This document shows positions 59,706 through 64,000 of a DNA stretch of 64,000 nucleotides, piece by piece. The stretch's first letter is position 1; every line of letters starts with the position of its first letter. The DNA is from Chloroflexota bacterium (GTDB lineage: Bacteria > Chloroflexota > Anaerolineae > JAAYZQ01): NCBI GenBank assembly GCA_018606645.1, contig JAGVRI010000007.1, forward strand, positions 186,001 through 250,000. The letters run 5' to 3'. A program made the position numbers and the translations under genes. Under the pieces are notes generated by a model that saw nothing but the letters and a program-made list of their open reading frames with translations, searched no databases and was not told the origin of the DNA.

Positions 59706-60524
59706 CTAGGGCCTGGGCGTCCCGCGCGGTTCGCCATGCTCGCCGGTGAGAGGAACAAACAGCACACCGGTCACATTCCGCTTCTTGATCTGATCGCCCT
59801 GTTTGGTGATCTGCCACAACGTCTGGTATCCTCCCGGCGGGCCGACGGGGATCACCATCCGGCCGCCGTCCTTGAGCTGTTGGACCAGAGGTTGGGGGAT
59901 ATGATCGGGGGCACAGGTGACAATGATGGCATCATACGGGGCGTGTTCTTCCCAGCCATAGTAGCCGTCGGCGTGGAGGACATGGACATTGGTGTACCCC
60001 AGGCGCTTTAACCGCTCTCTCGCCTCGATAGCCAGCGGTTCGATGATCTCGACGGTGTACACTTCGGCCACGATCTCGGCCAGGATGGCTGCCTGGTAGC
60101 CGGATCCGGTGCCGATCTCCAGGACGCGATCGGTGCTTTTCAGTTCGAGCAATTCCGTCATCAGGGCAACGATGTAGGGTTGCGAGATGGTCTGCCCATA
60201 GCCGATGGGCAGCGGATGGTCGGCGTAGGCCTGGGCCTTGTGTTGCTCCGGTACGAACTCGTGACGGGGCACCTTTTTCATCGCCGCCAACACCTCTTCA
60301 TCCGTCACGCCCCGCCGACGGATCTGGGTCTCTACCATGTCCATTCTCTCCTCCAGCCGTTCGTCGCTTGCCTGTGGGGTAACAGACGCGGTGGGTGAGG
60401 GGCCTGGAGTCGGCCCTTCTCTCAGGCTCCTCGTTCGGAGCCAGAAGAAGCTGACCAGGGCGACGGCGCCGATCAGCCCGATGCTGAGGATCACCCATCG
60501 CCTGGCGGGATGTCCTGTCCCCAT
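59706..60524 (-). CDS. pcm: Membrane-anchored protein-L-isoaspartate O-methyltransferase
   Basis: A 272-residue protein. The PCMT fold fills residues 60-265: FVPEQHKAQAYADHPLPIGY, GQTISQPYIVALMTELLEL, the SAM loop VLEIGTGSGYQAAIL, and DAIIVTCAPDHIPQPLVQQL. The N-terminus is unusual: RRWVILSIGLIGAVALVSFF is a single membrane span, followed by a Pro/Ser/Thr-rich linker (36-52). So the enzyme is predicted on the outer face of the membrane, or as a signal-anchored secreted form. It would repair isoaspartate in exported proteins, though SAM supply there is a puzzle. Its start overlaps the receiver gene by 34 nt. Confidence 0.87.
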   Translation of the reverse strand: MGTGHPARRWVILSIGLIGAVALVSFFWLRTRSLREGPTPGPSPTASVTPQASDERLEERMDMVETQIRRRGVTDEEVLAAMKKVPRHEFVPEQHKAQAYADHPLPIGYGQTISQPYIVALMTELLELKSTDRVLEIGTGSGYQAAILAEIVAEVYTVEIIEPLAIEARERLKRLGYTNVHVLHADGYYGWEEHAPYDAIIVTCAPDHIPQPLVQQLKDGGRMVIPVGPPGGYQTLWQITKQGDQIKKRNVTGVLFVPLTGEHGEPRGTPRP

Positions 60525-60877
60525 CGCAACACCTTCTGCACCTCGTGCACCAGATCACCCACCCGAAACGGTCGCCCCATGACCTTTACCGGAGGCATCT
60601 CGGCCTGCTGGAGCGCAGCGCGGTCGAGGGCGCCGCAGCAGACGATGAGGGGGGCCGGGTCGGTCAGTTGCCAGAGTTGCCTCAGTTGCGGGATATCGAT
60701 CGCCGTATCCTGCGTGTCCAGGATGACCAGCCGGGGGCGCTCCCCGGTCCGAACCAGATGAGCGAAGGCCATCTGCGGCGATAGCACCGCCTTGACCGAG
60801 TAGCCCTCTTCCAGGAGCTGCGCGCGGACCAACGCCCGGAACTTCCAATCGGCCGCGATCAGCAGGATCTCCTCCAC
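60491..60877 (-). CDS. Degenerate receiver-domain protein
   Basis: A 128-residue receiver-like protein. The candidate phospho-acceptor Asp survives in RLVILDTQD, but the acidic pocket is ILLIAADWKF and the Lys position reads MGRPFRV, so phosphorylation is doubtful. It starts with GTG 6 nt after TACAAT, a predicted leaderless mRNA. Its end overlaps the PCMT start by 34 nt, implying coupling. Confidence 0.65.
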   Translation of the reverse strand: MEEILLIAADWKFRALVRAQLLEEGYSVKAVLSPQMAFAHLVRTGERPRLVILDTQDTAIDIPQLRQLWQLTDPAPLIVCCGALDRAALQQAEMPPVKVMGRPFRVGDLVHEVQKVLRWGQDIPPGDG

Positions 60878-60883
60878 ACCTCT

Positions 60884-60912
60884 ATTGTAGCACGTTCTAC
60901 GGCGAATTTCAA
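60884..60912 (-). promoter_or_regulatory. Leaderless promoter of the receiver/PCMT operon
   Basis: On the minus strand: TTGAAA (60912-60907), a 17-bp spacer and TACAAT (60889-60884), then 6 nt to GTG. The -35 abuts the end of the dynamin gene. Confidence 0.7.
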
Positions 60913-60916
60913 GCCC

Positions 60917-62662
60917 CTATAAATTCTCTATCCGGGCGCGGAGCTGCTTCCAGGCTGTGTCGATCTCGACCAGATCGCGTTCAACGCCGACCAGCCGCTG
61001 GTGCTCGGCGCGGATAAAGCGGGTATAGGGGGAGATCGCTTCCCGCAACCGTTGCAGACTGCGCCCCAGTTCCCGTTCGAATTCCTGGCCCATGGCCTCC
61101 AACAGCCGCTGGCGCAGGCTTTCCAGCTTATCCTGCAAGTCGGCCTTGGCCCGCCTCCGCTTGGCCGGGATGACCAGCAGCCCGACGACGGCCAGCGTAC
61201 CGGCGGCCAGGAGGCCGGTGAAATCGGCGAGGGCGGTGTGGAGGAGAGCGATGAGTAGCGCCCCAAGGCCGACGGCGCTGACTTCCAGCACGGCCACGCT
61301 GGCCACCGCGTCGCGCACGCTCTCGGCCAGTTGACGGGCCTCCGCTTCGCGGTCGTAGCTCATTACCACCTGTTGCGCCGCCCGCCCCACCGAGTCGAGG
61401 AGCGCCCGCCGCTTGCCATCAAAGCCGTCCAACGGCCCCAGGACCCACTCGGTCCCGGTCAGCGTTGCCCGATGGCGCTCCAGCGATTCGAGGGTCATCT
61501 GCCACTGGCGCAGGTCCTGGGCGATCAGCCAGTCAATCAGGCCGTTCACCTCCCGCTCGATCTGGTGGGGGGTGTCGGCCACCACCTGCCGCTCGAACTC
61601 GCCGCGGATGCGCTGGGTGTTGACCAGGTCCAGGATCCGGCCCAGGCGCAGCGTCTCGTCGAAATAGGCCATGCCCCGCTGGTTCATGGCCAGCAGGATC
61701 CGTTCGATATCGGCCATACGGTAGCGGAAATCCCGCTCCATGTCGCTGGCATAGACGCCGAGCTGGCCCTCGATCTGGTCAATGGCCCGCAGGTCTTCGC
61801 CCAGCAGCGCCAGCCGTTCCCGGGCCGATTCCAGATAGCGCGCCGTCAGACGCTCGCCCACGCCCACCGGGTTCAAGAGCTTGAGCTGGACCCGGCTTCG
61901 TTCGTCGAGGCTGCGCAGGATATAGCGCTCCACCGCCTCGAACCGGCTGGCTGCCCACAACGCGCTGCGCTCGCCCGGCGTCCCGGCCTGCTTGGCGCGC
62001 AATGCCAGCCGGGCCGAGATGGGAAAGACCTCGGGCGTGAACCCGAGCAGGCCCAGGGCATTCTGACCGATGAACTGCACCACCTGGTCGATCTCCGGCT
62101 CCTGGAGGAGATCGATCTTGTTCAGCAGGATCACGATCTTTTTGCCCCAGTCGCGGATGCGCTCCATGAACGCCCGCTCGCTTTCGGCGAAGGGCCGGTC
62201 GGCTGAGGTGACAAAGATGACCAGGTCGCTGCGGGGGATAAATTCCTCGGTGAGTTGCTCGTGGCGGCGGATGATGGCGTTCGTGCCGGGCGTGTCCACC
62301 AGGTTGATCTCGCGCAAAAAGTCGGCCGGATAGGTGAGGATGAGCAGGCCATCCTCATACTCCTCCTGCCCCGGGACCTCCCCGTAGCGCAGCAGGCAGA
62401 TGCGCGCCGTGGTGGGCGTGACCCCCTCCGGCAGGAACGGTGTACCGAGCAAGGCGTTGATAAAGGCCGATTTGCCGCTGTTGAACTCGCCGACGACCAC
62501 CAGCAAAAAGAGTTCGTCCAATTGGCGGAGCGACTTTTGCAGGATCTTCTGGTCTTCGGTCGAGACCTCGACATCCACCAACGCCCGGTGGAGCCGCTCG
62601 AGGGCGTCCTTTTCCTCGTTCAGGATCTGCAGTTGCTTGCGGTTCAGAATCGTTCGGAGCAC
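60917..62662 (-). CDS. Dynamin-like GTPase
   Basis: A 581-residue protein. The G1 loop is GEFNSGKSAFINALLG (58-73), G2 falls in TPTTA, G3 is DTPGTNAI (123-130) and G4 is LLNKID (179-184). Long helical segments follow, and near residues 455-510 there are two hydrophobic stretches (VLEVSAVGLGALLIALLHTA, LLAAGTLAVVGLLVIPAKRR) fit for a membrane paddle. This is the plan of bacterial dynamin-like proteins that remodel or protect membranes; some act against phages. It begins with GTG at 62662, about 64 nt after the PflX-like gene, probably cotranscribed. Confidence 0.85.
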   Translation of the reverse strand: MLRTILNRKQLQILNEEKDALERLHRALVDVEVSTEDQKILQKSLRQLDELFLLVVVGEFNSGKSAFINALLGTPFLPEGVTPTTARICLLRYGEVPGQEEYEDGLLILTYPADFLREINLVDTPGTNAIIRRHEQLTEEFIPRSDLVIFVTSADRPFAESERAFMERIRDWGKKIVILLNKIDLLQEPEIDQVVQFIGQNALGLLGFTPEVFPISARLALRAKQAGTPGERSALWAASRFEAVERYILRSLDERSRVQLKLLNPVGVGERLTARYLESARERLALLGEDLRAIDQIEGQLGVYASDMERDFRYRMADIERILLAMNQRGMAYFDETLRLGRILDLVNTQRIRGEFERQVVADTPHQIEREVNGLIDWLIAQDLRQWQMTLESLERHRATLTGTEWVLGPLDGFDGKRRALLDSVGRAAQQVVMSYDREAEARQLAESVRDAVASVAVLEVSAVGLGALLIALLHTALADFTGLLAAGTLAVVGLLVIPAKRRRAKADLQDKLESLRQRLLEAMGQEFERELGRSLQRLREAISPYTRFIRAEHQRLVGVERDLVEIDTAWKQLRARIENL

Positions 62663-62726
62663 GTCTTCCCTTCACGTTTCTTCAGGCCGCCGGCATCGGC
62701 CGGAGGCCTCAGGGCGGCTCGACATG

Positions 62727-63668
62727 CTAGCGCCGCAACCACACCAGTCGCGGACGGCGCTCATCCAGGCGCAGGCCGGCCTCCAGCGCCAACCGCACCG
62801 CCTCGGCATATTCCTGCGGGGTGATGCGTCGGTTCAGCGGCGGCAGTTCGTGGGCGCGGTAGCAGGGCCGGTACTGGTCCATGACGTTGAGATAGGTATA
62901 GGGCGAGACCTCGTCGCGCAGAAAGCGGACGATTTCGGCGGTGCCGGCCAGACCCTCGGGCAGGACCAGGTGGCGGACCAACAGCCCGCGATAGGCCACG
63001 CCGCGCTCGTCCATCACCAGATCGCCGACCTGACGGTGCATCTCTTTGACCGCCGCCTGATTGACGGCCGGATAGTTGCTGATCTTGGAATAGCGCCGCG
63101 CAACCTCAGCATCGGCGTATTTCATGTCCGGCATATAGATATCAATGACGCCATCCAGCAGGGCCAACGTCTTGAGCGAATCGTAGCCGCCGGTGTTGTA
63201 CACCAGAGGCAGGCGGAGGCCGGCTTTCGCCGCAATGAGCAGTCCGGCCAGGATCTGCGGCACGACGTGGCTGGGGGACACGAAATTGATGTTGTGGCAC
63301 CCCTGATGCTGCAGGCTGAGCATCATCCGCGCCAGATCTTCCGGCTCCACTTCGCGGCCGAGCCCCATCTGGCTGATCTCATAGTTCTGACAGTACTGGC
63401 AGCGCAGGTTGCACCAGGAGAAAAAGATCGTCCCCGAGCCGCCCGTGCCGACCAGAGGCTCCTCCTCGCCAAAATGCGGACCGTAGCTGGACACCACCGC
63501 CCGCTCCCCGGTGCGGCAACCGGCCCCCTCCGCGCCGGCCCGCCGGTTGACGCCGCACTCCCGGGCGCACAGGTCACATGCCTCCAGCCGGGCATAGGCC
63601 TCGGCCACACGGCGCTCCAGCTCCCCGGAATGGAGGAGACGGAGGTACGCCGGTTCCCAGCGGTCCAT
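62727..63668 (-). CDS. PflX/COG1313-type radical SAM protein
   Basis: A 313-residue radical SAM protein. The iron-sulfur triad is Cys86, Cys90 and Cys93 in FSWCNLRCQYCQNYEIS. An extra N-terminal cluster-like set (Cys31, Cys34, Cys38, Cys51) resembles PflA-like activases of COG1313. Then GCHNINFVSPSHVVPQIL and YNTGGYDSLKTLALLDGVID complete the barrel. Glycyl-radical activation is a common guess, but no glycyl radical enzyme is nearby. The ATG at 63668 fits homologous starts (EPAYLRLLHSGEL); GTG 63686 is an alternative. Confidence 0.85.
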   Translation of the reverse strand: MDRWEPAYLRLLHSGELERRVAEAYARLEACDLCARECGVNRRAGAEGAGCRTGERAVVSSYGPHFGEEEPLVGTGGSGTIFFSWCNLRCQYCQNYEISQMGLGREVEPEDLARMMLSLQHQGCHNINFVSPSHVVPQILAGLLIAAKAGLRLPLVYNTGGYDSLKTLALLDGVIDIYMPDMKYADAEVARRYSKISNYPAVNQAAVKEMHRQVGDLVMDERGVAYRGLLVRHLVLPEGLAGTAEIVRFLRDEVSPYTYLNVMDQYRPCYRAHELPPLNRRITPQEYAEAVRLALEAGLRLDERRPRLVWLRR

Positions 63669-63716
63669 CCTCGACCTGGACGTCACACCCCCTCCCCGGA
63701 GTCAGGCCGAGCCGCC

Positions 63717-64000
63717 CTACCAGTGGACCGGCACCGGTTGCAGGCGGTAGTTCCGATCCCGATACTTGACATGCTTGTGCTGCTTGCCGTACTCATAGAG
63801 CCGGCGGGTGACCTCCACATCCTGCTGGCAGTAATCGATCACGTCCTGGATGCGACCCTCTTTGTACCAGCGCACCGCCTGCAGACCGTCCGCCGACTTT
63901 TGGATGCCCAACGTGGCCGTTGCCAGGTTGTCCAGGCTGACGCGGAACCCCAATCGGCGGTAGATATGGTCCAGCATATCCACCGTCGGCAGCCGGTGCA
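63717..64000 (-). CDS. RNase H-like 3'-5' exonuclease domain protein (3' part only)
   Basis: The frame runs off the right edge. The visible end, HRLPTVDMLDHIYRRLGFRV then SLDNLATATLG, and DVIDYCQQDVEVTRRLYEYG with the last catalytic Asp, matches the exo III end of RNase H_2/YprB-like exonucleases. These are often attached to helicases, but the rest is not in view. It precedes the PflX-like gene by 48 nt. Confidence 0.6.
   Translation of the reverse strand, partial: HRLPTVDMLDHIYRRLGFRVSLDNLATATLGIQKSADGLQAVRWYKEGRIQDVIDYCQQDVEVTRRLYEYGKQHKHVKYRDRNYRLQPVPVHW

Overview
The window looks like a chromosomal segment from a GC-rich bacterium, most probably a member of the Chloroflexota (Anaerolineae-like). 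This is an inference. It rests on GAF-rich hybrid signalling proteins, secreted subtilases ending in a short YLP(L/I)(I/V) motif, a PPi-type phosphofructokinase, a B12-binding radical SAM protein, a DUF47/PiT pair and many GC-rich palindromic intergenic repeats. Most genes carry consensus sigma-70-type promoters with 16-18 bp spacers. There is no rRNA, no integrase and no phage module, so the segment reads as ordinary chromosome with a few accessory islands.

Layout. 1-4 kb: an operon of an E2-type acyltransferase (cut by the left edge), a class III aminotransferase, a membrane M28 peptidase whose 3' end runs into a relic of a second acyltransferase gene, and a lone receiver. 4-15 kb: an amidohydrolase, a PcrA/UvrD helicase, an SHMT-like PLP enzyme, a MocR regulator with a divergent DUF2917 gene, 6-phosphogluconate dehydrogenase and PPi-type phosphofructokinase. 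15-23.3 kb: a four-gene signalling operon. Its parts are a histidine kinase with two N-terminal S1 domains, a REC-GAF2-PAS-GAF2 kinase, a small receiver, and a receiver/winged-helix regulator with a large central domain that resembles a degenerate phosphotransferase. The same 11-bp direct-repeat operator lies before this operon and before the following membrane gene.

24-36 kb: an MFS exporter overlapped tail-to-tail by a solitary low-GC DNA methyltransferase; a divergent prolyl-tRNA synthetase; DUF47 and PiT; tRNA-Leu(GAG); a large REP/BIME-like array; a MoxR ATPase, a B12 radical SAM protein, a PfkB kinase and a CRP-type regulator. 36-43.4 kb: a 2307-residue secreted subtilase behind a 335-nt leader that contains a terminator. 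43.6-52.3 kb: a PEP/pyruvate-binding protein, DUF503, an OsmC gene with an in-frame UGA exactly at the peroxidatic cysteine, rluD, a decayed RAYT transposase, lspA, a DksA-type protein, a second subtilase and cinA. 52.7-58.5 kb: a STAND ATPase/TPR gene followed by a CHAT caspase-like protease gene. 59-64 kb: repeats, a membrane-anchored PCMT, a degenerate receiver, a dynamin-like GTPase, a PflX-like radical SAM protein and the end of a 3'-5' exonuclease-like protein.

The strongest candidates for something new are: (1) the OsmC gene with UGA at the catalytic Cys and a SECIS-like hairpin just after it; (2) the S1-domain histidine-kinase operon with its shared operator; (3) the REP/BIME-like repeat family built from two alternating palindrome subtypes; (4) the attenuator-like leader before the giant protease; and (5) the STAND-CHAT pair behind a promoter with a palindromic operator.
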